From contig NZ_CP086063.1 of the NCBI RefSeq assembly GCF_020783315.1, positions 1,302,001-1,366,000 of the forward strand: DNA of 64,000 nt. The letters are read 5' to 3'. This stretch comes from Ferruginibacter lapsinanis. GTDB lineage: Bacteria > Bacteroidota > Bacteroidia > Chitinophagales > Chitinophagaceae. The position numbers were made by a program, and so were the translations under genes. A model generated the notes under the pieces. That model ran no database searches. It was not told the DNA's origin and was given only the letters and a program-made list of their open reading frames with translations. Of this stretch, positions 32,631 through 41,495 are shown in pieces. The stretch's first letter is position 1, and each line of letters starts with the position of its first letter.

Positions 32631-32638
32631 TACTTTTG
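32631..32638 (+). promoter_or_regulatory. -7 box upstream of uppS
   Basis: TACTTTTG matches TAnnTTTG, 33 bp before the uppS ATG and after the preceding terminator. It may drive uppS-bamA and the downstream chaperone genes. Confidence 0.5.
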
Positions 32639-32671
32639 CAACCCTAGTTTGGCATTTAGCCAATTGTTTGT

Positions 32672-33436
32672 ATGAGTTTAAAAGATACCATAGATATAAA
32701 GCGACTTCCTAAGCATATTGCCATCATCATGGATGGGAATGGCAGATGGGCAAAAGAACAAGGACAGGACAGGCTTTTCGGCCATTTCCACGGGGTGGAA
32801 AGTGTACGAAACATTGTGGAAGGATCAGCCGAATTAGGCATCGAGTATCTTACCCTGTATGCATTCAGTACAGAAAACTGGGACAGGCCTGAATACGAAG
32901 TGTCAGGATTGATGGAATTGTTGGTTGATACGATTCGTAAAGAAGTACCAACCTTAAATAAAAATAATATCAGGTTACATGTAATCGGGGATATGGGTAT
33001 GTTGCCCGACTCTGCTAAAAGGGAATTGAATGAAGCATTAGCAGAAACATCGGCAAATACAGGGCTTAACCTTGTGATGGCATTGAGTTATAGCAGCCGT
33101 TGGGAATTGGTAAATGCGGTAAAAAATATTGCGAAAGATGTTGAGGCCGGTAAATTAGCATCAACTGATATTTCGCAGGAAACCTTACAACAATACCTTT
33201 CTACCAGTGATTTTCCGGATCCGGAATTAATGATCAGAACCAGCGGAGAGTACCGCATCAGTAATTTCCTGCTGTACCAATTAGCTTATGCCGAACTGTA
33301 TTTTACCAATACCAGATGGCCAGATTTCAGAAAAGAAAACCTGTATGAGGCAATTATTGATTTTCAGGGAAGGGAAAGGCGTTTTGGCAAAACCGGAGAC
33401 CAGATTCAACAACAGGATGAAATAGCACACAGTTAA
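32672..33436 (+). CDS. uppS: Isoprenyl transferase (undecaprenyl diphosphate synthase)
   Basis: Adds isopentenyl units in cis to farnesyl diphosphate to make the C55 lipid carrier of cell-wall and O-antigen synthesis. The 254 residues show HIAIIMDGNGRWAK with catalytic Asp21, GHFHGVESVR, LTLYAFSTENWDRP, ALSYSSRWELVNA, and the C-terminal RTSGEYRISNFLLYQLAYAELYFT with WPDF. All family signatures are intact. It precedes bamA by 99 bp, a common arrangement in which lipid-carrier and outer-membrane assembly genes are linked. Confidence 0.98.
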   Translation: MSLKDTIDIKRLPKHIAIIMDGNGRWAKEQGQDRLFGHFHGVESVRNIVEGSAELGIEYLTLYAFSTENWDRPEYEVSGLMELLVDTIRKEVPTLNKNNIRLHVIGDMGMLPDSAKRELNEALAETSANTGLNLVMALSYSSRWELVNAVKNIAKDVEAGKLASTDISQETLQQYLSTSDFPDPELMIRTSGEYRISNFLLYQLAYAELYFTNTRWPDFRKENLYEAIIDFQGRERRFGKTGDQIQQQDEIAHS

Positions 33437-33535
33437 TATTACAGTACGTTTTTTTGTAATATTATTGTGTAATTAGATGTTTAACAAATAGTTTTAATTA
33501 TTGGGCTTAATTTGCCGACCGTAAAAAACCAATTG

Positions 33536-36274
33536 ATGCAGCGTATTTACCGGAACACTTTTCTTATTGTAATATTAATTTTTATTGGCATATCAGTTAA
33601 AGCTGGAAATGTTTCAGATACCACCCAACCGGTATCCGCTGACCCTAAGTTGTTAGAAATATTCAATGCAAAACTTCCCGTAGAATATACAATTGCAAAC
33701 ATCACAGTCACAGGCACAGAAGCCTTTGATCCAAATTTGATCATTTCCATTTCGGGGTTAGCTATTGGTGACAAAGTTCAAATTCCCGGAACAGATGCTT
33801 TCAGCAAAGCGATTGGTAAACTTTGGCGTCAAAATCTTATTGCTGATGTTCAGATCTTTATTACTAAACTATCTGGAAAAGATATCGATATTGAAATTGC
33901 TGTTAGAGAAAGACCTCGATTGGCTGAATTCAAATTTATAGGGGTTAAAAAAGGAGAGCAAGATGATCTGGAAGGGAAAGTAGGTCTTTCAAGAGACAGA
34001 GTAGTCACAGAGAACATGAAGTTGAGTGCAGTAGAGATCATTAATAAATTTTATGCTGATAAGGGCTACAGAAATGTTACCGTTGAGATAAAAGAAGAAA
34101 CTGTACCTGCAGTAGCAAATGCGGTGTCTCTTACATTTTATATTAATAAAGGAAAGAAAGTAAAAGTAAACTCACTTAACTTTTCCGGTAATGAAATGGT
34201 GTCTGACGCAAAGCTTAAAAAGCAAATGAAAGGGACAAAGGAAATGACAAGGATCACACTTTACCCTCCAAAATATGTTAGCCCATACGGAGCTAAAAAT
34301 TCTAAATTAACTGCTAAACAATATTTGAGTGAGATGGGATTTTTGTCAATCTCAAAAACAAAAGAATTTATTGATCCCTACTTCAGATTCAAATTATTCA
34401 GCGGAGCAAAATTTAATACTGAAAAATACCAGGAAGACAAAGAACACTTATTAGATTACTATAATGCTCAAGGGTATAGAGATGCGATGATCGTTGCTGA
34501 TACTCAGGTGTACAACAACAAAGGGAATTTGGATGTTGACATTAAAGTAAGCGAAGGCCATCAATATTATTTCGGTAATATCGAATGGAGAGGCAACACC
34601 AAATATTCTGATTCTATCTTAAATGTTTTATTGGGAATAAAGAAAGGAGATGTTTATAATCTTGAATTATTAAACAAAAGATTGGGTAAACAATTATCTG
34701 CGGAAGGTGGAGATATCAGTAGTTTATACATGGATGATGGGTATTTGTTTTTCAGAATAGATCCTGTCGAAACATCTGTATATAATGATACCATCGATTT
34801 TGAAATAAGAATGATGGAGGGACCTCAAGCCACTATCGGAAATATCAGCATAGCAGGAAATGACAAAACAAAAGACTATGTTATCCGTCGTGAATTAAGG
34901 ACAATACCGGGAGAAAAATTCAGCCGGGCAGATATTATCAGAACGCAAAGAGAGTTAGGGCAATTAGGATTTTTTAATCCGGAAAAAACTACTCCTAATG
35001 TAGTGCCAAATGCTGATAACGGAACTGTTGATATTGGTTGGAATGTAGAAGAGAAATCGAATGACCAGTTAGAGCTTTCTGCAGGTTTTGGTGGTGGTAT
35101 TGGTTTAACCGGAACATTGGGGATCACGTTTAACAATTTCTCTATTAATAATATACTTAAAAAATCTACCTGGGATCCATTACCTTCAGGAGATGGACAA
35201 AAACTAAGTGCCAGAATTCAATCTAACGGTAAAGCGTACAGGTCATATAATTTTTCATTTACTGAACCTTGGTTAGGCGGAAAAAAACGGAATGCATTTA
35301 CGGTTAGCTTTTTCAATACCAAATATGCAAATGCGTATGATTCATATACAGGGTCTTATTGCAGATCATGTGGAGATACCTCTTATATAAAAACGATCGG
35401 AGTAGGGGTGTCGTTGGGTAAACAATTGAAATGGCCTGATGATTATTTTTCTTTGATCTATTCATTTAACCTGCAACAATACAAACTCAAGAATTATTCG
35501 AATATTTTCAATGGTATCAGTAATGGAACATCTACTAATGTTAGTTTGAAGATAGCCTTAGCACGAAGTGCTACTCAGGGAAATCCAATCTTCCCAACCG
35601 GCGGTTCTAATTTTGTAGTAAGTGGTCAGTTTACCTTACCGTATTCTTTGATGGGGATTACCAATCCGAGCGACAATCAATACAAATTTCCTGAATTTCA
35701 TAAATGGAGATTTAACGGAGAATATTATGTGCCAATTGGAATGGGGCATGGGGAAGATAAGAGTAAGCAATTCATCTTAAAGGCCTCGGCTAAATTCGGG
35801 TTCATTGGTAAGTATAATAAGGATAAAGAAATCTCTCCTTTTGAGCGTTTTCAATTGGGAGATGCCGGGTTGAGTAATAATTTTGCTTTACTTGGATATG
35901 ATATCATAGCACACAGAGGGTATCCGGTTTATTCTAATTCTAATACCAAAGTAAATCCTGATAATGTAACTCCGTCAGAATTTTTTACTATTTTCAATAA
36001 ATATACGTTGGAACTAAGGTATCCGTTCAGCACCAACCCAAGCAGCACAATTTACGGGCTGGCCTTCTTTGAAGCGGCTAACGGATGGTATAAGTTTAAA
36101 GAATATAACCCGTTTAAGTTAAGACGTTCAGCTGGTGTGGGGATGCGTTTCTTCTTGCCAATGTTTGGACTGTTGGGATTTGACTATGGTATAGGGCTTG
36201 ATAGAATAAAAGCCGGTGAGCCGATCAAAAGTGCGTTTAAATTTACATTTATGTTAGGTCAGGAACCTGAGTAA
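33536..36274 (+). CDS. bamA: Outer membrane protein assembly factor BamA (Omp85)
   Basis: Central subunit of the BAM machine that folds beta-barrels into the outer membrane. The 912-residue precursor has a signal peptide (IVILIFIGISVKA), several POTRA domains in about residues 45-490 (strands such as IANITVTGTEAFD, VNSLNFSGNEMVS, YYFGNIEWRGNTKY, ATIGNISIAGNDKTKDYVIRRELRT) and a 16-strand Omp85 barrel. The barrel includes WLGGKKRNAFTVSFF, FERFQLGDAGL and FEAANGWYKFKEYNPFKLRRSAGVGMRFFLPMFGLLGFDYGIGLD. ATG 33536 was chosen over TTG 33512 because it starts right at the signal peptide. Two Skp-like chaperone genes follow. Confidence 0.97.
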   Translation: MQRIYRNTFLIVILIFIGISVKAGNVSDTTQPVSADPKLLEIFNAKLPVEYTIANITVTGTEAFDPNLIISISGLAIGDKVQIPGTDAFSKAIGKLWRQNLIADVQIFITKLSGKDIDIEIAVRERPRLAEFKFIGVKKGEQDDLEGKVGLSRDRVVTENMKLSAVEIINKFYADKGYRNVTVEIKEETVPAVANAVSLTFYINKGKKVKVNSLNFSGNEMVSDAKLKKQMKGTKEMTRITLYPPKYVSPYGAKNSKLTAKQYLSEMGFLSISKTKEFIDPYFRFKLFSGAKFNTEKYQEDKEHLLDYYNAQGYRDAMIVADTQVYNNKGNLDVDIKVSEGHQYYFGNIEWRGNTKYSDSILNVLLGIKKGDVYNLELLNKRLGKQLSAEGGDISSLYMDDGYLFFRIDPVETSVYNDTIDFEIRMMEGPQATIGNISIAGNDKTKDYVIRRELRTIPGEKFSRADIIRTQRELGQLGFFNPEKTTPNVVPNADNGTVDIGWNVEEKSNDQLELSAGFGGGIGLTGTLGITFNNFSINNILKKSTWDPLPSGDGQKLSARIQSNGKAYRSYNFSFTEPWLGGKKRNAFTVSFFNTKYANAYDSYTGSYCRSCGDTSYIKTIGVGVSLGKQLKWPDDYFSLIYSFNLQQYKLKNYSNIFNGISNGTSTNVSLKIALARSATQGNPIFPTGGSNFVVSGQFTLPYSLMGITNPSDNQYKFPEFHKWRFNGEYYVPIGMGHGEDKSKQFILKASAKFGFIGKYNKDKEISPFERFQLGDAGLSNNFALLGYDIIAHRGYPVYSNSNTKVNPDNVTPSEFFTIFNKYTLELRYPFSTNPSSTIYGLAFFEAANGWYKFKEYNPFKLRRSAGVGMRFFLPMFGLLGFDYGIGLDRIKAGEPIKSAFKFTFMLGQEPE

Positions 36275-36292
36275 TATTTAAAAAACAGTACA

Positions 36293-36805
36293 ATGAAAAA
36301 GACATTATTTATCGCTTTTTGCTTATTAATAGCAGGAGTTATCACCAATGCTCAGCGTTATGCAGTCATTGACTCAAAATATATTTTAGAGAAATTGCCT
36401 GAGTATAAAGAGTCTCAGACAAAACTCGATGGATTTAGTCAGCAATGGCAACAAGAGATCGATAACAAACAAGCTGAACTCGATAAGATGTACAAAAGCT
36501 ATGATGCTGAGCAGATCATGTTGCCGGATGATCTGAAAAAAAAGAGGGAAGACGAATTGTTCAATAAAGAAAAAGAATTAAGAGACCTCCAAAAAAAGCG
36601 TTTTGGATTTGAAGGCGACTTATTCAAAAAAAGACAAGAACTTATCAAGCCTATACAAGACAGAGTATATGCAGCGATTCAAAAACTGGCGGTTGATAAA
36701 TCTTTTGACTTTATTCTGGATAAAAGTGAAGGAATTACCGTTATTTTTGCCGATCCCAAACTTGATCGCAGTGATGATGTATTGAGATTTTTGGGTGTTA
36801 AATAA
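36293..36805 (+). CDS. OmpH/Skp-family periplasmic chaperone, first copy
   Basis: 170-residue precursor with a signal peptide (LFIAFCLLIAGVITNA) and an OmpH domain. It opens RYAVIDSKYILEKLPEYKESQTKLDGFSQQWQQEIDNKQAELD, continues as a long charged coiled coil (EKELRDLQKKRFGFEGDLFKKRQELIKPI) and closes on DKSFDFILDKSEGITVIFADPKLDRSDDVLRFLG. Skp trimers hold unfolded outer-membrane proteins and hand them to BamA. It lies 18 bp after bamA, clearly the same operon. Confidence 0.92.
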   Translation: MKKTLFIAFCLLIAGVITNAQRYAVIDSKYILEKLPEYKESQTKLDGFSQQWQQEIDNKQAELDKMYKSYDAEQIMLPDDLKKKREDELFNKEKELRDLQKKRFGFEGDLFKKRQELIKPIQDRVYAAIQKLAVDKSFDFILDKSEGITVIFADPKLDRSDDVLRFLGVK

Positions 36806-36882
36806 ATTATAAAGTAAGATTGCTATGCAGCGATCAATCTGAAAAAACAAACTATACAAGCATAAACATTTAAAAAAGAACA

Positions 36883-37431
36883 ATGAAAAAATTATTTACA
36901 GTAGTAGCAGTGGGACTTTCGATTTTTGGATTTACAAATACAAGTACGGCACAAACCAAGATCGGTTATATAAGTATCGAAGAATTGATCAGTGTAATGC
37001 CTGAAGCTAAATCAGCGGATTCAGCTATACAAGATTATCAGTACTCTCTACAATTGCAAGGAAACGATTATATACAGGAGTTGAATGAAAAAGACAGTGC
37101 TTTTGTAAAAGATTCAGCAAAACTTTCTACAGCTACTAAAGAATTGAAAAGAAACGACCTATTGGCTTTGTATCAAAAAGTTTCAGGTTGGGACAAAACA
37201 ATGCAGCAAATGATCGGAGAAAAGCAACAAACTTTAATTGCTCCCATTCAGGCTAAAGCAATAGAGGCAATTAGAACGGTAGCAAAAGAAAATGGATATA
37301 CGTATGTATTAGATGCTAACACTTTGATCGTGTCACCAACAGGAGATAATTTGTTGCCTTTGGTAAAAAAGAAATTGAATATTAAGGATACACCGCCTAC
37401 TACCAAGCCGGCAGTGCGTACAGGCCAATAA
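36883..37431 (+). CDS. OmpH/Skp-family periplasmic chaperone, second copy
   Basis: 182-residue precursor: signal peptide ending near STAQ, then KIGYISIEELISVMPEAKSADSAIQDYQYSLQLQGNDYIQELNEK, a coiled-coil stretch and IEAIRTVAKENGYTYVLDANTLIVSPTGDNLLPLVKKKLNI, the standard OmpH C-terminal strand set. A short Pro/Thr tail follows. It is a diverged paralogue of the gene 77 bp upstream. Tandem skp copies after bamA are common in this phylum. A terminator ends the uppS-bamA-skp-skp unit. Confidence 0.92.
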   Translation: MKKLFTVVAVGLSIFGFTNTSTAQTKIGYISIEELISVMPEAKSADSAIQDYQYSLQLQGNDYIQELNEKDSAFVKDSAKLSTATKELKRNDLLALYQKVSGWDKTMQQMIGEKQQTLIAPIQAKAIEAIRTVAKENGYTYVLDANTLIVSPTGDNLLPLVKKKLNIKDTPPTTKPAVRTGQ

Positions 37432-37452
37432 TATTTTGGTTAACTATATTAC

Positions 37453-37480
37453 AGCCATCTCCTTCAAGAGATGGCTTTTT
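37453..37480 (+). terminator. Rho-independent terminator of the bamA operon
   Basis: A 9-bp stem (AGCCATCTC and its complement) around CTTCAA, followed by five T residues. Confidence 0.85.
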
Positions 37481-37493
37481 ATTTATTTAGCTT

Positions 37494-37501
37494 TATTTTT
37501 G
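37494..37501 (+). promoter_or_regulatory. -7 box directly in front of murI
   Basis: TATTTTTG matches TAnnTTTG and ends only 4 bp before the murI ATG, so the transcript could be leaderless. The match is in AT-rich DNA and may be fortuitous. Confidence 0.35.
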
Positions 37502-37505
37502 ATGT

Positions 37506-38330
37506 ATGAGTAAACAGGGTGCTATTGGTGTTTTTGACAGTGGATATGGAGGATTGACTGTTTTGAAAGAGATAGTTGAATCGCTGCCACAATATGATTA
37601 TCTCTATCTGGGAGATAATGCCCGTGCTCCTTATGGAACCAGAAGCTTTACTACCGTATACGAGTATACGTTACAGTGTGTGAAATGGTTTTTTCAACAA
37701 GGTTGTCCATTGGTAATATTGGCTTGTAATACAGCATCTGCCAAAGCATTAAGAACTATCCAACAAAATGATCTGGTTAAGATAGACAGTTCCAAAAGAG
37801 TGTTGGGAGTAATAAGGCCTACTACAGAAATAGCCGGAAGTATCAGTAAAACAAATCATATAGGAATATTGGGTACCAATGGTACAGTGCAATCAAACAG
37901 TTATCCGATGGAGATCAGTAAATTTTATCCATCAGCAAAAGTTTACCAGGAGGCTTGTCCTATGTGGGTGCCTTTAATTGAAAACAATGAATACAATTTA
38001 CCGGGCGCAGACTATTTTGTAAAAAAGCATATTGATCATTTATTAGCTCAATCAAATGAGATCGATACCATTTTATTGGCCTGTACCCATTATCCTTTAT
38101 TAATGGATAAGATAAAAGAGCATGTCCCGCCCGGCATTAATGTTGTTTCTCAGGGAGAAATAGTGGCCAAAAGTTTGGTAGAGTACCTGCAAAGACACCC
38201 TGAGATCGATCAAAAGTTGAGCAAAAATGCCCAAATCAGCTTTTTTACCACTGATTCTGCCGAAGATTTTGATAGCCATGCCTCCGCTTTCTACGGAAAA
38301 TCGGTAAAATCAACGCATTTGGCGCTATAA
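37506..38330 (+). CDS. murI: Glutamate racemase
   Basis: Supplies D-glutamate for peptidoglycan. The 274 residues have GVFDSGYGGLTVLKE, YLGDNARAPYGTRS, the first catalytic Cys in VILACNTASAKALR, GVIRPTTEIA, IGILGTNGTVQSNSYP, ACPMWVPLIEN and the second catalytic Cys in LLACTHYPLL. All family residues are present. Start at ATG 37506 is forced by the conserved N-terminal strand. It follows the bamA-operon terminator by about 25 bp with a possible promoter in between. Confidence 0.97.
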   Translation: MSKQGAIGVFDSGYGGLTVLKEIVESLPQYDYLYLGDNARAPYGTRSFTTVYEYTLQCVKWFFQQGCPLVILACNTASAKALRTIQQNDLVKIDSSKRVLGVIRPTTEIAGSISKTNHIGILGTNGTVQSNSYPMEISKFYPSAKVYQEACPMWVPLIENNEYNLPGADYFVKKHIDHLLAQSNEIDTILLACTHYPLLMDKIKEHVPPGINVVSQGEIVAKSLVEYLQRHPEIDQKLSKNAQISFFTTDSAEDFDSHASAFYGKSVKSTHLAL

Positions 38331-38378
38331 TGGCTAAATAAATTCAACATTCATCACCCATAATTCATAATTTTTTAC

Positions 38379-38386
38379 TACTTTTG
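38379..38386 (+). promoter_or_regulatory. -7 box of the rpmH promoter
   Basis: TACTTTTG matches TAnnTTTG and gives a leader of about 75 nt before rpmH. No clear -33 TTG was found at the usual distance. Confidence 0.5.
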
Positions 38387-38467
38387 CCGTCCTTTCACAA
38401 TTCATAGGGATGGTGCCCTGATGAATGTTTTAGAAAAATAATTTTGTAAAAGGAAAAAACTAATAAA

Positions 38468-38635
38468 ATGCCGGGTAAAAAAAGAACCTTCCAGCCGCAT
38501 GTACGTCGTAGAAAATCAGTACATGGATTTCGTCAACGCATGCAAACTGCTAATGGCCGTAAGGTGTTAGCTAGTCGCCGTAAAAAAGGACGTGTTAAAT
38601 TAACCGTTTCTGACGAACGCTTCGGTAAGAAATAG
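38468..38635 (+). CDS. rpmH: 50S ribosomal protein L34
   Basis: A 55-codon ATG frame not long enough for most ORF cut-offs. The product opens [20 protein letters not shown], continues [22 protein letters not shown] and ends [12 protein letters not shown]. The (K/R)RTFQP...HGFRxRM.T.NGRKVLa.RR.KGR pattern is diagnostic of L34, with the short C-terminal tail seen in this phylum. A terminator-like hairpin separates it from rnpA, the classical partner gene. Confidence 0.98.
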   Translation: MPGKKRTFQPHVRRRKSVHGFRQRMQTANGRKVLASRRKKGRVKLTVSDERFGKK

Positions 38636-38675
38636 AATCTTCAGATTCCTTTCAGAGGATCACGTAAAAATATTC

Positions 38676-38700
38676 AGCTCTCCTTTAGGAGGGCTTTTTT
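38676..38700 (+). terminator. Terminator/attenuator between rpmH and rnpA
   Basis: An 8-bp stem (AGCTCTCC with GGAGGGCT, one G-U pair) around TTTA, followed by six T residues, ends only 12 bp before the rnpA start codon. Confidence 0.75.
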
Positions 38701-38712
38701 AATTTTGTATCA

Positions 38713-39165
38713 TTGGATAAAAAAATACGATATACACTTGGTAAAAACGAACGGCTTAAAAGTCGTAAAATGATTGAGCAGTTGTTCAAAACAGGCAAAT
38801 CGTTTTCAGCATTTCCATTTAGGGTTATCTATATACTTTCGACGTCGGACCACGGACCACAGATTACAGACGATAGCCGGCAGGGGAAAGGCAAAGAAAT
38901 ACTCCAGGCCGGGTTTAGTGTGAGCAGTAGAAATTTCAAAAAGGCGGTGGATAGAAACCGGATCAAAAGATTAATGAGAGAAGCCTATCGGCTACAAAAA
39001 AACGACTTGTTGCAACAATTACAAATTGCCGGCAAAAATCTGGCTGTATTTTTTTTGTTCACGGGAAATGAAGTGCCCGATTATGATCTGATTTTTACTA
39101 AGAAAGCAAAGGCATTAAAACAATTGCAAAAAATTGCGAATGAAAACATTGCTCCAGATAAGTAG
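38713..39165 (+). CDS. rnpA: Ribonuclease P protein component, with an in-frame insertion
   Basis: Protein subunit of RNase P, which matures tRNA 5' ends. The 150 residues contain [23 protein letters not shown], the strand FPFRVIYI, and the RNA-binding signature [23 protein letters not shown]. Start is TTG 38713: no ATG precedes the conserved LKSRK region. Between two beta-strands is an extra stretch of about 20 residues ([20 protein letters not shown]), partly encoded by a tandem GGACCAC repeat at 38847-38860. yidD overlaps its end by 26 bp. Confidence 0.95.
   Translation: MDKKIRYTLGKNERLKSRKMIEQLFKTGKSFSAFPFRVIYILSTSDHGPQITDDSRQGKGKEILQAGFSVSSRNFKKAVDRNRIKRLMREAYRLQKNDLLQQLQIAGKNLAVFFLFTGNEVPDYDLIFTKKAKALKQLQKIANENIAPDK
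38847..38860. repeat. Tandem GGACCAC repeat inside rnpA
   Basis: Two exact 7-bp copies in tandem lie in the segment that encodes the extra loop of RnpA. The repeat looks like intergenic-type DNA captured in frame. Confidence 0.55.
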
Positions 39166-39370
39166 TTATCCCTTTATCCTGCTGATAAAATTATATCAGT
39201 TGATAATATCTCCCTGGCTGGGTAGCAAATGCAGGTATACTCCCACTTGCTCACAATATGGTATAGACGCTTTAAAAAAATATGGCCCTGTAAAAGGATT
39301 ATGGCTTACGGCAAAAAGAATAGCACGTTGTAATCCTTGGGGTGGGCATGGGCATGACCCCGTCCCTTAA
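39140..39370 (+). CDS. yidD: Membrane protein insertion efficiency factor YidD
   Basis: 76-residue amphipathic inner-membrane-associated protein that assists YidC insertion. It has the family core [62 protein letters not shown] with all three Cys. ATG 39140 was preferred over TTG 39134. It overlaps rnpA by 26 bp, the conserved rpmH-rnpA-yidD order. yidC itself is not in this window. Confidence 0.96.
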   Translation: MKTLLQISSYPFILLIKLYQLIISPWLGSKCRYTPTCSQYGIDALKKYGPVKGLWLTAKRIARCNPWGGHGHDPVP

Positions 39371-39407
39371 GTATAGAAGGTTGGATCAGAAGAATAAATC
39401 CATAAAA

Positions 39408-40289
39408 ATGAATAGAATAATTTTGTTATTGTTGGTTTGTTTGCTGTCTGGCAAAAATGTCTTTTCACAAACAGTCTATAATCTGGATTACGATATTTGG
39501 GTTACACAGGAGGATAGCCCTCTTTATGTATTTTCGAATAAAGCTTTCCTGCGTTCATCACCGGGTATTCAAAGTAAAATACTGGATTCTTTTTCCGTAG
39601 GAAGAGAAGTTGTTTTTAAAGAACGCACAACAAAATTCGAAACAATTAAAGGGGTGTATGCTCCGTGGGTGAAAATCAAATGTGGTAATAAAGAAGGGTA
39701 TGTTTGGTTAGGGTTACTTGCGTTTGGCAAAACTGATTTTGATAAAACCAGTTTTATTTGTGGGATAGACAAGACAATAAATAATGCAGACGATGTAAGG
39801 TATGTGCTTCAAGTAAAGGCCATACGAAAAGATACGTTAGTGTGTATCGCTGAATGGAAGACAGAACCCAATGTAACATCTAGCTACGCTGAAATGAAGT
39901 TATTGGGAGATGTAAGATTGAAAAATCTTACAAATGTAGTGAGGGTGTCTTTAGGAGGAGAAGCTTGTGGAGTACCGACAAACTACTATTACTATGGTTG
40001 GACGGGAAAGAAACTTTTGCCCCTTCCCACTAAATATAGTGTAGGTGATGCCGATGTTTTTTATCATTCAGAAACCTTGCTTTTTCCGAATGAAATCGGT
40101 GGTCAACCCAATAAGATAATCAAGTTGATAGAAGAATACGAATTGCTGGAAGAAGCGACTGAAACGAAAAAGGAAAAAAGCAAAACAACAAATTCAAGAG
40201 AGGTGTATATCTGGAATGGCCAAAAAGCGGTTATGCAAAAAAGAAATAGCATAAAAATGCCGGAAAGAAAATTTCTTCCCGGCAGGTAA
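39408..40289 (+). CDS. Secreted protein with a bacterial SH3-like domain
   Basis: 293 residues from ATG 39408, where a signal peptide begins (RIILLLLVCLLSGKNVFSQ). A longer in-frame start at 39342 would overlap yidD and add a meaningless hydrophilic leader, so I rejected it. Residues about 40-110 resemble an SH3b domain (FLRSSPGIQSKILDSFSVGREVVF...PWVKIKCGNKEGYVWLGLLAFG). The rest is beta-rich and ends in a Lys/Glu-rich tail. SH3b domains often bind cell-wall peptides. The precise role is unknown. Confidence 0.7.
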   Translation: MNRIILLLLVCLLSGKNVFSQTVYNLDYDIWVTQEDSPLYVFSNKAFLRSSPGIQSKILDSFSVGREVVFKERTTKFETIKGVYAPWVKIKCGNKEGYVWLGLLAFGKTDFDKTSFICGIDKTINNADDVRYVLQVKAIRKDTLVCIAEWKTEPNVTSSYAEMKLLGDVRLKNLTNVVRVSLGGEACGVPTNYYYYGWTGKKLLPLPTKYSVGDADVFYHSETLLFPNEIGGQPNKIIKLIEEYELLEEATETKKEKSKTTNSREVYIWNGQKAVMQKRNSIKMPERKFLPGR

Positions 40290-40306
40290 AATATTTTGAT
40301 TATTAT

Positions 40307-40912
40307 TTATTTAGCGGCCGTAAATCTTTCAGCAACTTTGCTCCAGTTTACTACATTCCAGAATGCAGCTAAATAATCTGCACGACGATTTTGATATTTC
40401 AAGTAGTAAGCATGTTCCCAAACATCAGCACCTAAAATAGGGGAGCCTTTTACTTCAGCAACATCCATCAATGGGTTATCCTGGTTAGGGGTAGAAGATA
40501 CTTCTAATTTGCCATCTTTTACGATCAACCAGGCCCAGCCACTACCAAAACGGGTCATACCAGCTGTAGCAAATTTTTCTTTGAAAGCGTCGAATGAACC
40601 AAACGCAGCGTCGATAGCCGCAGCCAGATCACCAGAAGGTACACCACCTGCATTAGGCGCAAGACTTTCCCAGAAAAAAGTGTGGTTCCAATGACCTCCA
40701 CCGTTATTACGTACAGCCGGGCTGATAGAGCCTGCAGCAGCTACCAGTTGTTCGATTGTTTTGCTTTCGTGTTCTGTGCCTGCAATAGCTTTATTTAAAT
40801 TGTCTACATAGGCCTGATGGTGCTTGCCATGGTGTATTTGCATGGTTGTAGTGTCGATATGTGGCTCCAATGCATCATGTGCATATGGTAAAGCCGGGAG
40901 TGTAAATGCCAT
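40307..40912 (-). CDS. sodA: Superoxide dismutase, Fe/Mn family (Mn-type signatures)
   Basis: Converts superoxide to oxygen and hydrogen peroxide. The 201 residues have metal ligands in [31 protein letters not shown], and the [22 protein letters not shown] block. The Gly-Gly-His-x-Asn-His context together with the Gln in [10 protein letters not shown] resembles Mn enzymes rather than Fe ones, where a Gln sits in the second helix. Metal use still needs measurement. Start at ATG 40912. A -7 box lies at 40948-40955. Confidence 0.97.
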   Translation of the reverse strand: MAFTLPALPYAHDALEPHIDTTTMQIHHGKHHQAYVDNLNKAIAGTEHESKTIEQLVAAAGSISPAVRNNGGGHWNHTFFWESLAPNAGGVPSGDLAAAIDAAFGSFDAFKEKFATAGMTRFGSGWAWLIVKDGKLEVSSTPNQDNPLMDVAEVKGSPILGADVWEHAYYLKYQNRRADYLAAFWNVVNWSKVAERFTAAK

Positions 40913-40947
40913 AATTGTTATTTTTTAATATTGTTTTGAATGGAGAA

Positions 40948-40955
40948 CAAATTTA
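40948..40955 (-). promoter_or_regulatory. -7 box of the sodA promoter
   Basis: The minus strand reads TAAATTTG, matching TAnnTTTG, about 36 bp before the sodA ATG. Confidence 0.5.
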
Positions 40956-41009
40956 CTATCTATTGATTGAAAACCAGACACTAAGTTTTTGTTTTTCGGA
41001 ATTCGAAAA

Positions 41010-41447
41010 TCATCTCCTTGCTTTAAAAAAGTCTTTCATTAGTTGAGCACATTCATCTTTTAGTACGCCACTCACCAGTTCTGTTTTAGGATGGAAGGGA
41101 TTATTAGGCGATGTGTTTTTTCTGTGTCCGTTTTTTTCATCATCAGCTCCCCAAACTATTTTGCCGATCTTGCTCCAATATAAAGCACCGCAACACATGA
41201 GGCAAGGCTCAACAGTTACATATAATGTAGCTTCAGGTAAATACTTACTACCTAAAAAATTAAAAGCGGCTGTTAGCGCAATTATTTCGGCATGTGCAGT
41301 ACTGTCCGTTAGTTTTTCAACCTGATTGTATCCCCTGGCAATTATCCTGTCGTTCATCACAACAATTGCTCCAACTGGAACTTCCCCTTCATCAAAAGCC
41401 CGTTTGGCTTCTTTTAGTGCCACTTGCATATATTGTTCGTCCGTCAT
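41010..41447 (-). CDS. tadA: tRNA-specific adenosine deaminase TadA (nucleoside deaminase)
   Basis: Deaminates A34 of tRNA-Arg(ACG) to inosine. The 145 residues carry the zinc deaminase motifs: His-Ala-Glu in STAHAEIIALTAA and Pro-Cys-x2-Cys in VEPCLMCCGALYWSKIGKIVWGADDEKNG, plus EGEVPVGAIVV at the start. TadA and guanine or cytosine deaminases look alike; the length and opening MALKEAKRA-like helix (here VALKEAKRAFDEGEVPVGA) fit TadA. Start at ATG 41447. Confidence 0.9.
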   Translation of the reverse strand: MTDEQYMQVALKEAKRAFDEGEVPVGAIVVMNDRIIARGYNQVEKLTDSTAHAEIIALTAAFNFLGSKYLPEATLYVTVEPCLMCCGALYWSKIGKIVWGADDEKNGHRKNTSPNNPFHPKTELVSGVLKDECAQLMKDFFKARR

Positions 41448-41495
41448 GAAATTGTTTTATGGTATCTTGCCAAAGAATAAAAATAAAGAGATTAC

